Shown: positions 54,731-62,920, counted from the stretch's first letter. The stretch is DNA of 64,000 bases from Anaerolinea sp. (GCA_013822395.1 PNKK01000009.1:16852-80851); one strand, 5' to 3'. A program made the numbers and translations. Notes: a model not told the origin generated them from the letters alone.

Positions 54731-56176
54731 GTGACCGTTCTCGTCGTCGGCGGCGGCATCACCGGCCTCGCGAGCGCCTGGGCGCTCGGCCGGGCCGGGA
54801 TCTCGACCCTCCTCGTCGAGGGATCGGGCCGGCTCGGCGGCAAGGTCAGGACGGAGGAGGTCGACGGCTTCGTCATCGAGCACGGACCCGACTCGTTCGT
54901 CGGCTATCGACCCGCCGGCCTGCAGCTCTGCCGGGAGCTCGGCCTGGGCGACGCGATCATCCGGCCGGAGGAACCGCGGACGGTCTTCGTTCGCGCCCGC
55001 GGCCGCTTCCTCCGCTTCCCAGAGGGGATGGGCCTCGTCCTGCCGACGAAGCTCGTTCCGTTCCTCACGAGCGAGCTCTTTTCGCCCCTCGAGAAGGCGC
55101 GGATGGGCCTCGATCTCGTCCTCCCCCGTGACGGGAGGACCGGCGACCTCGCCGTCGGGTCGTTCCTGCGGCGGCGGCTCGGGCGCGCGCTCGTGGATCG
55201 GCTGGCCGGTCCGCTCATCGGCGGGGTCTACGGGACGCCGATCGACGAGCTGAGCCTGGATGCCGTCGTCCCGCAGCTTCGGGAGTCGGAGCGACGCCAT
55301 CGCTCGCTCCTGCTCGCCAGCCTGTCGGATGCGAGGGCTCGCGCACGGAAGGCCAGAGCGGCCGGAGGTGACGCGTTGCCGGGCGCGGCGACATCCCCGT
55401 TCGTGGCGCTCGCCGGCGGGACCCAGCAGCTCGTCGACACGCTGATCGACGCCCTGCGCTCCATGCCCTCGGTCGAGGTACGCACAGGGTCTGCGGCTGA
55501 CGGTCTCGACGTGTCGGCTGCCGGCGCGGCGGTCCGGCTCGCCGGCGGGGAGCGGATCCAGGCCGAAGCCGTGATCCTTGCAACGCCGGCGCCGATCACC
55601 GCCTCCCTGCTGGACGGCGTGGCGCCCGACGCATCTCGGCATCTCCACTCCATTCCCCATGGATCGACTGCCGTCGTGAATCTCGCGTACGGCCACGACC
55701 AGGTCCCCGACGATCTGACGGGCCACGGATTCCTCGTCGCGGGAGGCGAGCCGCTCGCGATCAGCGCCTGCACGCTCAGTTCGAAGAAATGGGCCGGGCG
55801 GGCGCCCATTGGCACGCTACTTGCTCGGGCGTTCATCGGCGCCGGGCGCGGGGGGGCGCGGGATGCGAGCGACGAGGCGCTCGCTGAGGTGGCCCACCGC
55901 GACGTGACAGAGACGCTCGGCATCCGGGGCCGCCCGGTCCTCGTGCGGATCTCGCGCTTCCCCGGCGCGATGCCCCACTACACGGTCGGCCACCTGGATC
56001 GAGTCGCGGCCGCCGAGGCGGCGCTCGCGCCGTTCGCCGCGCTCCGGATCGCGGGCGGCGCATACCGGGGTGTCGGACTGCCCGACTGCATCGCCCAGGG
56101 ACGAGCGGTCGCCGCCGACGTGGCCGCACTGCTCTCGTATGGCACGGCCGGCGCGCGCCGGCCGCGGTCGGGCTGA
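54731..56176 (+). CDS. hemY: Coproporphyrinogen/protoporphyrinogen oxidase, HemY/CgoX type
   Basis: A 481-residue FAD oxidase from the GTG at [20 protein letters not shown]. It has the HemG/HemY pattern: RLGGKVRTEEVDGFVIEHGPDSF, VGSFLRRRLGRALVDRLAGPLIGGVYGT, LAGGTQQLVDTL and the C-terminal GGAYRGVGLPDCIAQG. With HemQ present it should oxidise coproporphyrinogen III to coproporphyrin III using oxygen. It ends the heme operon, with repeats after its stop. Confidence 0.92.
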   Translation: MTVLVVGGGITGLASAWALGRAGISTLLVEGSGRLGGKVRTEEVDGFVIEHGPDSFVGYRPAGLQLCRELGLGDAIIRPEEPRTVFVRARGRFLRFPEGMGLVLPTKLVPFLTSELFSPLEKARMGLDLVLPRDGRTGDLAVGSFLRRRLGRALVDRLAGPLIGGVYGTPIDELSLDAVVPQLRESERRHRSLLLASLSDARARARKARAAGGDALPGAATSPFVALAGGTQQLVDTLIDALRSMPSVEVRTGSAADGLDVSAAGAAVRLAGGERIQAEAVILATPAPITASLLDGVAPDASRHLHSIPHGSTAVVNLAYGHDQVPDDLTGHGFLVAGGEPLAISACTLSSKKWAGRAPIGTLLARAFIGAGRGGARDASDEALAEVAHRDVTETLGIRGRPVLVRISRFPGAMPHYTVGHLDRVAAAEAALAPFAALRIAGGAYRGVGLPDCIAQGRAVAADVAALLSYGTAGARRPRSG

Positions 56177-56180
56177 TCCG

Positions 56181-56310
56181 CGGAACCCCGTCCGGCCCAC
56201 AGGCGCTTGTCAGCCCGACGCGCGGCGCGGCCGCGACGCCCGGAACCAGCGTCCGGCCCGCAAGCGCCCGGCCGCAGGGCGCGCCCGGAACCAGCGCCCG
56301 GCCCGCAAGC
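56181..56310. repeat. Three imperfect ~26-bp repeats after hemY
   Basis: CGGAACC(CC/AG)CG(T/C)CCGGCCC(A/G)CA(A/G)GC occurs at 56181-56206, 56241-56267 and 56286-56310, at 60- and 45-bp periods, directly downstream of the hemY stop. No hairpin with a T-run is seen. It may be slippage-derived or part of the repeat-rich convergent region. Confidence 0.6.
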
Positions 56311-56317
56311 AAGTCTG

Positions 56318-56532
56318 CCCCATTTACCACCACGGCTCGTGATATCGCCCTCGGTCGAGGGAATCATCACCATCTACGACCACGGCTCGTGGTAGGTGCA
56401 CGATCTGGCCGCCGCGAGGCGATTGGGTCCGCGTGGGCTGCAGATCCGGAACGTGGCGAGCCCGGTCCATCTTCGGTCTTGATCGACGCGGAGTGGCGGA
56501 GCGCGCCTACCACGAACCTGATTCGTATCTGG
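56318..56532 (+). repeat. Dispersed dyad-repeat element, copy 1
   Basis: An intergenic element between convergent hemY and the aldehyde dehydrogenase. It holds two tandem type-1 units on the minus strand (56318-56344, 56369-56394; exactly 50 bp apart) and, 113 bp further, a type-2 unit on the plus strand (56508-56532). Read in unit orientation all share TACCACGARCC-N4-TCGTA, i.e. ACGA-N7-TCGT dyads. The spacer also aligns with copy 2 (AACGT..CGAGC, GGTAGGTGC, GCGCCTAC), in inverted orientation. No protein is supported. Confidence 0.7.
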
Positions 56533-56658
56533 CGAACGGGTTTCGGCCGCTCACGCCCGAGTCGCTGGCGACCCGCGGCCTGAACGGATCGCGTCGCGGC
56601 CGGCGAACCGCCTCGCGGCTGCCGAGCCGCGCCTGCCTGAGAGAACCCGGGCCCCCGA

Positions 56659-58104
56659 TCAGATCCGGAGCATCACGTGCTTGACGATCGTGTAGTCCTC
56701 GATCGCGTACATCGACTGGTCCTTGCCGTAGCCCGACTCCTTGAAGCCGCCATGCGGCATCTCGGACACGAGCGTGAAGTGGTCGTTGACCCAGACCGTG
56801 CCGAACTGGAGCGCCTTGGCGACGCGCATCGCGCGCCCGATGTCGGCGGTCCAGACCGACGCCGCCAGCCCGAACCGGACGTCGTTGCCCCAGGCGATCG
56901 CCTGGTTCTCGTCCGAGAAGCGCTGGACCGTGACGACCGGCCCGAAGACCTCGTCCTGGATGATCTCGCTGCGCTGGTCCGGCCCGGCGATGACCGTCGG
57001 CTCGTAGTACGCGCCGGGCCGCTTCGGCCGCACCCCGCCGGTGACGATCTCGGCACCCTTCCGGGCGCGGTCGACCATGCCCTCGACCTTGTCTGCCTGC
57101 GCCTTCGCGATGAGTGAGCCCATCTCGATGTCGGCGCCCTCGGCCGGATCGCCCCACCTGATGGTCTTCACCGAGGCGGCGAGGTCGGCCACGAAGTTGT
57201 CGTAGACCTTCGGGCCGGTGATGACCCGGCACGGGGCCGTGCAGTCCTGGCCGGTGTTCCAGTAAGAGAACGTCTTGAGGTTGTCGATGACCGCCTCGAG
57301 GTCGGCGTCGTCGAAGACGACCACGGGCGCCTTGCCGCCGAGCTCGAGGTGGAGGCGCTTGACACGCTCCGCCGCGACCCTGGCGATGTGCTTGCCGGTG
57401 TCGGTGTCCCCCGTCACCGACACCATCCCGATCTTGGGATGGCCAACGAGGTCGTCCCCGATACCAGCGCCGGTGCCCGTGATGACGTTGAGGACGCCCG
57501 GCGGAAGGATGTCCGCCGCGATCTCCGCGAGGAGGATGGCGGTGAGGGGCGTGCGGGCCGAGGGCTTCAGCACGACCGTGTTGCCGGCCATGAGCGCCGG
57601 CCCGATCTTCCAGCCGGCCATCATGATCGGGTAGTTCCACGGCGCGATGGAGGCGACGACGCCCACCGGCTCGCGCCGGATCAGACTGGTGTGGCCGGCC
57701 ATGTACTCGTTGACGGCCTTGCCCTCGAGGACGCGTCCCGCGCCGGCGAAGAAGCGCAGGTTGTCGACGACGACGGGGATCTCGTCGATGGCGACCTGGA
57801 CGGGCTTCCCAGTATTCCGGCTCTCCAGCCGCCCGATCTCGTCCGCGCGCTCCTCGAGCGCATCGGCGAGCTTGAGCATGAGCAGGCTGCGGTCCTGCGG
57901 GGTGGTGTGCTGCCACGCCTCGAAGGCGGTCGCGGCGGCGGCGGCGGCGCGGTCAACGTCCTCCGCCCCGCTCGCCGGGACCTTGGCGATGACCTGCTCG
58001 TTGGCGGGGTTCTCGACGTCGAGGGTCTCGCCGCTCGCGCTGTCGACCCACTGGCCGTTGATGAACTGCTGAAGCGTCTGGACCTTGTCCATGACCTCGG
58101 TCAT
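56659..58104 (-). CDS. Aldehyde dehydrogenase, gamma-aminobutyraldehyde/betaine-aldehyde type
   Basis: A 481-residue NAD-dependent enzyme: APWNYPIMMAGWKIGPAL, Lys180 (VVLKPSARTPL), Glu254 in LELGGKAPVVVF and catalytic Cys288 in NTGQDCTAPCRV. The GQDCTA context and FINGQWVDSASG start resemble PatD-type gamma-aminobutyraldehyde dehydrogenases in putrescine breakdown, though related aldehydes are possible. It stands alone, with a 450-bp repeat-bearing upstream region; the Met at residue 5 is an alternative start. Confidence 0.9.
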   Translation of the reverse strand: MTEVMDKVQTLQQFINGQWVDSASGETLDVENPANEQVIAKVPASGAEDVDRAAAAAATAFEAWQHTTPQDRSLLMLKLADALEERADEIGRLESRNTGKPVQVAIDEIPVVVDNLRFFAGAGRVLEGKAVNEYMAGHTSLIRREPVGVVASIAPWNYPIMMAGWKIGPALMAGNTVVLKPSARTPLTAILLAEIAADILPPGVLNVITGTGAGIGDDLVGHPKIGMVSVTGDTDTGKHIARVAAERVKRLHLELGGKAPVVVFDDADLEAVIDNLKTFSYWNTGQDCTAPCRVITGPKVYDNFVADLAASVKTIRWGDPAEGADIEMGSLIAKAQADKVEGMVDRARKGAEIVTGGVRPKRPGAYYEPTVIAGPDQRSEIIQDEVFGPVVTVQRFSDENQAIAWGNDVRFGLAASVWTADIGRAMRVAKALQFGTVWVNDHFTLVSEMPHGGFKESGYGKDQSMYAIEDYTIVKHVMLRI

Positions 58105-58259
58105 CGGGCGTACCTCCGGAGGCTGGGGCTGCGCCCGCCGGTCGGGCGCGCTCGTCGGTGCGAGGGATGTCCCGCCATTGTGCGCCAGTCACGGACGGAC
58201 GTTAAGCCAATGGACCACCACGGGTGCGCGACGAGCAGCGGAGCACGATTCAGCCCGTG

Positions 58260-58366
58260 GGCCCGCATGCCCGAATCCACCGTCCCTGACAGTTTGCCGG
58301 CGGCCACAACCCCGGCCTTGACACCCGATCGTGGCCCGCATGCCCGAATCCACCGTCCTTGACAGT
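58260..58366 (-). repeat. 34-bp direct repeat upstream of the aldehyde dehydrogenase
   Basis: Two 34-bp copies (58260-58293 and 58333-58366) with one mismatch, 73 bp apart, lie ~155 bp upstream of the aldehyde dehydrogenase start inside a 454-bp gene-free interval (58105-58558). Each contains CCCGCATGCCCGAATCCACC and ends with TGACAGT. They may be tandem operators or a duplicated promoter segment. The rest of the interval also has a CGGGATCCGCG pair (~58487, ~58521) next to the ykoC end. Confidence 0.7.
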
Positions 58367-58558
58367 CTGGGACACACGTTTCCGATGAACGAGCGAGACC
58401 ATCCCCGCGTTCGAGCTGGAATCTGCCTCAGCTGACCCAGGGTCACGCTCATTCATGCGAAACGCGTGTCCTGGACTGAGGCGACCCGGGATCCGCGGCC
58501 CGCGAGCCCTCGACGAGGACGGGATCCGCGACCCGGGAGCCTCAAACCCTCTCGCCCG

Positions 58559-59314
58559 TCAGCGGAAGACGGCGAGCCAGAGCAGGACGAGGCCGCCGAT
58601 CCCCACGGCGAGGTCCGGCCAGCCCCAGCGGATCGGGCGGAACGTGGTGCGCGGCCCCGACCCGAAGGCCCTGGCGTCCATCGCCAGGGCCAACTGATCC
58701 GCGTGACGGATCGCCCGGACCAGGAGACCTACGAGGATGCGCGGGTGCCAGCCACCCCCGAGGCCGCGGATCCGGCGGGCCTGGCGCAGCGTCGCGAGAT
58801 CCTCGCCCAGGCGCGGCAGCGCCTGGTACGCCGCGAGCGCTCCGTACGCGAACCGCCCCGGGAGCCGCGCCTGGAGGACGAGCGAGTCCACGAGCCTCGT
58901 CGGGTCCGTGGTCTGGGCGAAGACCGCCCCGACCGAGATGATCGCGAGCACCCGCGCGCCGAGCGCGGCCGCGACCTCCGCCGCCTCCCGGGTGACCCGG
59001 AGCGGCCCGATGCGGGCGAGCTCTGTGGCCGTGGGATCGGTGTTGGAGGCTGAGAACAGGAAGTTGCTGAGCGCGATCGACGCCGCCGCGGCGACGAGCA
59101 GCGCCAGGCCCCCGGCGAGGCGTGCCCACGGGATCCGGCCGAGGGTCAGCCCGGCGGCGAGCGCGACGGCGGCGAGCAGGAGCGGCGGCCCGGCCTCGAC
59201 GGTAAGCACCAGCCCAATCAGCCAGGCCACCGCCAGCGCGAGCTTCACGAGCGGGCTCGTCCGGCCGAGGAGGCTCCGCTCCTGCGCGCCGGAGAGGTCG
59301 ATGGGTGTCAGCAT
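58559..59314 (-). CDS. ykoC: ECF transporter T component, YkoC-like
   Basis: A 251-residue membrane protein with about five helices and the EcfT cytoplasmic motifs: two Ala-Arg-Gly-type helices are represented by ATLRQARRIRGLGGG and LAMDARAFGSG. It transmits ATP hydrolysis from the ATPase to the substrate component. Its ATG overlaps the ATPase stop by one base. It completes a YkoE-YkoD-YkoC set under a thiamine-pyrophosphate riboswitch. Confidence 0.88.
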   Translation of the reverse strand: MLTPIDLSGAQERSLLGRTSPLVKLALAVAWLIGLVLTVEAGPPLLLAAVALAAGLTLGRIPWARLAGGLALLVAAAASIALSNFLFSASNTDPTATELARIGPLRVTREAAEVAAALGARVLAIISVGAVFAQTTDPTRLVDSLVLQARLPGRFAYGALAAYQALPRLGEDLATLRQARRIRGLGGGWHPRILVGLLVRAIRHADQLALAMDARAFGSGPRTTFRPIRWGWPDLAVGIGGLVLLWLAVFR

Positions 59315-60861
59315 CAGGCGCCTGCCGCGGCTTCCGGCTCGCCGGCACCCCGGCCCGGGCCAGCCCCACGGCCCCGGCCCGGGCCGTCATCCGCGACGAT
59401 CCAGCCGCCCGCCATCTCGACCCGGCGGTGGGCGACCTGGGTCGCAAAACGCTCGTCGTGGGTCGCGGCGAGGACGGCGATCCCCTCCTCCACCAGCTCG
59501 CCGACGATCGCGGCCATCGCCTCCCAACCGCGCCGATCCTGCCCGAAGGTCGGCTCGTCCAAGAGGAGGAGACGCGGGCGGTGGGCGAGGGCGACGGCGA
59601 CCGACAACCGGCGCTGCTCGCCGCCGGACAGCCGGTACGGGCTCCGCGCTCCGAACCACCCAACGGGCAGGCCGAGGCGCTCGAGGAGCTCGGCGGCCGC
59701 CGCCGCACTCGACCGGTTCAGACCAAGGCCGATCTCCTGGGCCACAGTGTCGGCGAGGAATCCGAGCTCCGGATCCTGGAAGACGAACCCGGCCAACCGC
59801 GCGAGGCGAGCTGGTGGGAGGCGCGCGGGATCGAGGCCATCGAGGGCGATTGACCCCGCCGAGGGCCGTACCAGCCCCGCGATCAGCCGAAGGAGCGTCG
59901 ACTTCCCGCTCCCGTTCGGACCCACGAGCGCGACCCGCTCCCCGGCGGCGATCCCGATATCGAGGTCGCGGACGGCCGGCTCGCCCCGGACGTACTCGAA
60001 CCGCGCGTCGTGAACCTCGACGAGATCCGTGCCCCGCGACGCCTCGCTGCCGGCGACGGGCGCGCTGGCGCCGAGCCCGGCCAGGTCGTCCGGCAGCCAG
60101 ATGCCCTCGCGGGCGAGGCGGGTGCCGGATCGGGCGAGGACGGCCACCGGCGGTCCGAGATCGATGGGGGCCCCGGTCGCGTCGAGGGCCAGGACGAGGT
60201 CCGCGAGCGGCCAGGCGAGATCGGCCCGGTGCTCCACGAGGACGATCGTCGATCGTCGGTGGGCCCGGAGCGCCGTCAGGCGGGCGAAGAGAGCCATCGC
60301 GCCCGCCGGGTCCAGGTTCGCCGTGGGTTCGTCCAGGACCAGGACGGCCGGCCACGGCGCCTCCACGCCGGCCAGGGCGAGACGCTGCTGCTCCCCGCCG
60401 GAGAGCCGGGTCCCGCGGCGCTGCTCGGAGCCACCGAGCCCCACCGCGCCGAGCGCCTCTGGCACGCGCGCCCGCATCGCCGCGAGCGGCCAGGCCCGGT
60501 TCTCCAGCCCGAACGCGACATCGTCCGCGGCCCGGTCCATCACGAGCTGGCTGGCGGGGTCCTGGAAGAGGATCCCGACCCTGGCCGCGACCTCGGCCGG
60601 CGTGGCGGCCGCCACCTCGAGCTCCCCGACGCGAAGCGAGCCGTGCCACTCCCCGGGGACGTCCCGCGGGACGAGGCCGGCGACGGCACGGGCGAGCGTG
60701 CTCTTGCCGGACCCCGACGGACCCACCACCAGGAGGACACCACCGGCATCGAGCCTGAGGTCGATCCCGGCGAGCGCCGGCCGGTCCGTCCCCACGTACC
60801 GGAACGTGACGCCGTCGGCGGCGAGCGGCAGCGGGCCTCCCGGCCCGCCGAACGGGATCAG
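59314..60861 (-). CDS. ykoD: ECF transporter double ATPase, YkoD-like
   Basis: A 515-residue protein with two ABC ATPase domains: Walker A GPSGSGKST and GPNGSGKST, signatures LSGGEQQR and LSGGEQRR, Walker B VLVLDEPTANLD and LLLLDEPTFGQD. Two fused domains are usual for YkoD. No ATG, GTG or TTG precedes the first beta-strand in frame; a CTG at 60859-60861 overlaps the ykoE TGA (CTGA) with GGAAGGG 8 nt upstream, so I take CTG as the probable start. It energises uptake of a thiamine precursor. Confidence 0.9.
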   Translation of the reverse strand: MIPFGGPGGPLPLAADGVTFRYVGTDRPALAGIDLRLDAGGVLLVVGPSGSGKSTLARAVAGLVPRDVPGEWHGSLRVGELEVAAATPAEVAARVGILFQDPASQLVMDRAADDVAFGLENRAWPLAAMRARVPEALGAVGLGGSEQRRGTRLSGGEQQRLALAGVEAPWPAVLVLDEPTANLDPAGAMALFARLTALRAHRRSTIVLVEHRADLAWPLADLVLALDATGAPIDLGPPVAVLARSGTRLAREGIWLPDDLAGLGASAPVAGSEASRGTDLVEVHDARFEYVRGEPAVRDLDIGIAAGERVALVGPNGSGKSTLLRLIAGLVRPSAGSIALDGLDPARLPPARLARLAGFVFQDPELGFLADTVAQEIGLGLNRSSAAAAAELLERLGLPVGWFGARSPYRLSGGEQRRLSVAVALAHRPRLLLLDEPTFGQDRRGWEAMAAIVGELVEEGIAVLAATHDERFATQVAHRRVEMAGGWIVADDGPGRGRGAGPGRGAGEPEAAAGA

Positions 60862-61451
60862 CCGGGAAACCCTTCCAGGACGCCGGCGCGCCGCAGCGAA
60901 CGGGCGAGTGCAACCGACCCGAACCCGGCGATGACCACCGCGGAGATTGCCATGGCGATGCCGCGGGCGACCTGGACGTCGACGGCGTAATCGGGATACC
61001 AGACGGCCCAGTCGTGGATCCAGGCGGCGGCCGCGGACGCCACCGCCGCGATCGCGATCACCGGGAGCGACCACGCGCGGTAGAGCGTGAACGCGAAGAC
61101 GAGCTCGGCCGCCGCACCCTGGACGAAGCCGGAGAGCAGCACGTCCGGGCCCCACGGGCTGCCGAGGAGCGTGGAGACGCCGGCGGCGACCAGCTCGGCG
61201 TAGAGGGCCGCGCCCGGCTTCCGGACGATGATCGGCGCGAGGACGGCGGGCACGAGCCACCCGCCGTAGATCAGGAAGACGCCCAGCGGTGCCGCGCCGC
61301 TCAGGATGCTCCACGCGGCATTGAGCGCCACGAACGCGACCCCGAAGGCGACCCCGATGATCGCGGTGACGATGATGTCGCGGGTCCGCCAGCGCGTATC
61401 CGCAGCGAACCCGCGTGCGGCGCCGGCCGAGCCGGCTGTCGTCGTGGTCAT
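60858..61451 (-). CDS. ykoE: ECF transporter substrate component, YkoE family
   Basis: A 197-residue protein with about six helices (DIIVTAIIGVAFGVAFVALNA, GVFLIYGGWLVPAVLAPII, LVAAGVSTLLGSPWG, GFVQGAAAELVFAFTLYR). This is the YkoE pattern, and YkoEDC systems are known to bring in thiamine or its hydroxymethylpyrimidine moiety. The ATG is preceded by GGAGG at ~9 nt. It is the first gene after the TPP riboswitch, which fixes the substrate class. Confidence 0.92.
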   Translation of the reverse strand: MTTTTAGSAGAARGFAADTRWRTRDIIVTAIIGVAFGVAFVALNAAWSILSGAAPLGVFLIYGGWLVPAVLAPIIVRKPGAALYAELVAAGVSTLLGSPWGPDVLLSGFVQGAAAELVFAFTLYRAWSLPVIAIAAVASAAAAWIHDWAVWYPDYAVDVQVARGIAMAISAVVIAGFGSVALARSLRRAGVLEGFPG

Positions 61452-61473
61452 GTTCCAGGTCCTCCGAAACTCG

Positions 61474-61498
61474 AAACGCCGCCCCCGTGAGGACGGCG
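61474..61498 (-). terminator. Attenuator hairpin of the TPP riboswitch
   Basis: On the minus strand CGCCGTCC and GGGCGGCG (61491-61498, 61477-61484) pair into an 8-bp stem with one G-T wobble and a 6-nt loop, followed by a broken U-tract (TTTCGAGTTT). It lies between the aptamer and ykoE and fits a ligand-induced terminator; masking of the ribosome site is an alternative. Confidence 0.62.
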
Positions 61499-61511
61499 TC
61501 AGAGCTTGGAA

Positions 61512-61602
61512 CGGCCTGCTTCCTTCGCCGGTACGAGCCGGATCAGGTTCGGCGGGTCTGTGGCTGGGCCACACTCTCAGCGCTCGTGCGCTCCCCGGAG
61601 GC
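61512..61602 (-). ncRNA. Thiamine pyrophosphate (THI-box) riboswitch
   Basis: On the minus strand the conserved THI elements appear in order: GGGGAGC, GCTGAGAGT (pyrimidine-sensing loop), GACCCG, then GAACCTGATCCGG and TACCGGCGAAGGAAGC (pyrophosphate-sensing arm), closing a P1 stem with the first element. It lies ~60 nt upstream of ykoE. When TPP binds, the downstream hairpin should stop transcription of the transporter operon. Confidence 0.95.
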
Positions 61603-61625
61603 GATCTTAAGTTGTGGGCGCGATT

Positions 61626-62522
61626 CTACACCGTGGCTGCGGCGGACCCCGCGGCCGCGGCGGACCCCGCGGACCCCATGGCCGCCGACGGCGATGTCGA
61701 CGCAGCCGCGAGCTGCTCGTCGATCCAGTCGATGACCTCGGCGAGGATCTCCGGTCCCTCCGGCTCGTTGTGAAGCTCGTGCCGGATCCCCGGGTAGGTA
61801 CGTCGGGTCACGCACGGGAGGGCGCCGAGCGACTCGGAGACCCGGGCCGGCACGAGCGGGTCGTCCAGGCCGTGGATCACCAGCACCGGTATCGACAGCT
61901 TCGACGCCTCGGCCCGCACGCGGGCCTGCTCCTCGAAGAACCGCGCGCCGAACCCGGTCGTGGAGCCGGTGACCATCAGCGGGTCGGTCCGGACCGCCTC
62001 CTGGCGGGCCGGGTCTCGCGACAACGCGGACGGGTCGATCCCGTTGGGGATCCGGAGGTGCGGCAGGACCCGAGCCGCGACCGGGGCGATCGCCCGCTTC
62101 CAGGCCGGAACGTCCGCATCGATGCCCGGCGCGGACAGAACCAGGAGGTCCGGCGGCGGCCGGTCGGAGACGGCATACCCGAGCACAATGAGCCCACCCA
62201 TCGAGTGGCCGTAGAGGATCACCGGCTTGCCCGGGAGGGCCGCCCGGACCGCAGCGAGACGATCCTCGACGTCGTCGTGGAAGCGCGACCAGCGGTCCAC
62301 CCAGGCGCGCTCACCGCCGGACGCCCCGAACCCGCGATGGTCCCAGCCAAAGGTCTCGAGGCCGGCCGCGGCAAGCTGGTCGCCGACGTGCTCGTAGCGG
62401 GCGCAGTGCTCGCCGAGACCGTGGACCAGGAGGACCGCGGCCCTCGGCGTGCCCGCCGGCCAGTGGCGGGCGAGGAGCCTGATCCCGTCGCGGGTGATCG
62501 CGCTGTCGGTCATCGATGGCAT
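61626..62522 (-). CDS. Alpha/beta hydrolase, monoacylglycerol lipase/lysophospholipase type
   Basis: A 298-residue hydrolase from MPSMTDSAITRDG. It has the VLLVHGLGEHCARYEHV oxyanion region, the nucleophile elbow YGHSMGGLIVLGYA (Ser), Asp in VIHGLDDPLVPA and His in GIRHELHNEP. This is the Hydrolase_4 pattern of monoacylglycerol lipases and lysophospholipases. The last ~25 residues are an Ala/Ser/Gly repeat (GSAGSAAAAGSAAA). It lies just upstream of the riboswitch; an in-frame extension upstream runs through the dyad-repeat element and is not credible. Confidence 0.9.
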   Translation of the reverse strand: MPSMTDSAITRDGIRLLARHWPAGTPRAAVLLVHGLGEHCARYEHVGDQLAAAGLETFGWDHRGFGASGGERAWVDRWSRFHDDVEDRLAAVRAALPGKPVILYGHSMGGLIVLGYAVSDRPPPDLLVLSAPGIDADVPAWKRAIAPVAARVLPHLRIPNGIDPSALSRDPARQEAVRTDPLMVTGSTTGFGARFFEEQARVRAEASKLSIPVLVIHGLDDPLVPARVSESLGALPCVTRRTYPGIRHELHNEPEGPEILAEVIDWIDEQLAAASTSPSAAMGSAGSAAAAGSAAATV

Positions 62523-62653
62523 GGCGTGAGGGTACTCCGGGGGGATCGGCGCGGCGCCAGCGATTCGGCGGCGGGTGTCGAGTGCCCGGGCCCCCGGCGG
62601 CCGACCGCGACGCGGCCCCGAGACCGCGACGCGCCCCGAGACCGCGCCTGTTG

Positions 62654-62920
62654 CCAGATACGAATCAGGCTCGTTGTAGGCGCGACGCCTCCACCCGGGA
62701 ACGGGGTGACGGGGGTGCCGACCCCGCTCGTAACGTTCGAGATGTCCGGTCGGAGGGTCGTCCGCGACCACCCGCGGTCGAATCCCGCACCTACCACGAG
62801 CCATGTTCGTAAACGGGGACCCTCTCACCGGTCGGGCGCGATAGCACGAGCCCTGTTCGTAGACGGGGCCGATGTTGTCGGTCCGATCCGATACCACGAG
62901 CCGCAGTCGTAAATGGGGAC
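62654..62920 (+). repeat. Dispersed dyad-repeat element, copy 2
   Basis: In the ~490-bp gene-free interval between the divergent hydrolase and the metallo-hydrolase. One type-2 unit on the minus strand (62654-62678) is followed, 113 bp on, by three type-1 units on the plus strand starting at 62792, 62842 and 62892, so tandem at exactly 50 bp. Unit form: TA(C/G)CACGAGCC-N4-TCGTARAYGGGG. The same spacing and motif order, inverted, occur at 56318-56532. The last unit ends ~95 bp before the metallo-hydrolase GTG, so promoter binding sites are one possibility. Confidence 0.75.

Noticed and set aside
56433..56684. A short plus-strand frame containing RAYHEPDSYLANG, matched by RAYNEPDSYLATG near 62660
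   Set aside because: The peptide match is fully explained by the shared DNA element at both sites; the frames have no ribosome sites and no conservation beyond the repeat, so I do not call a protein.
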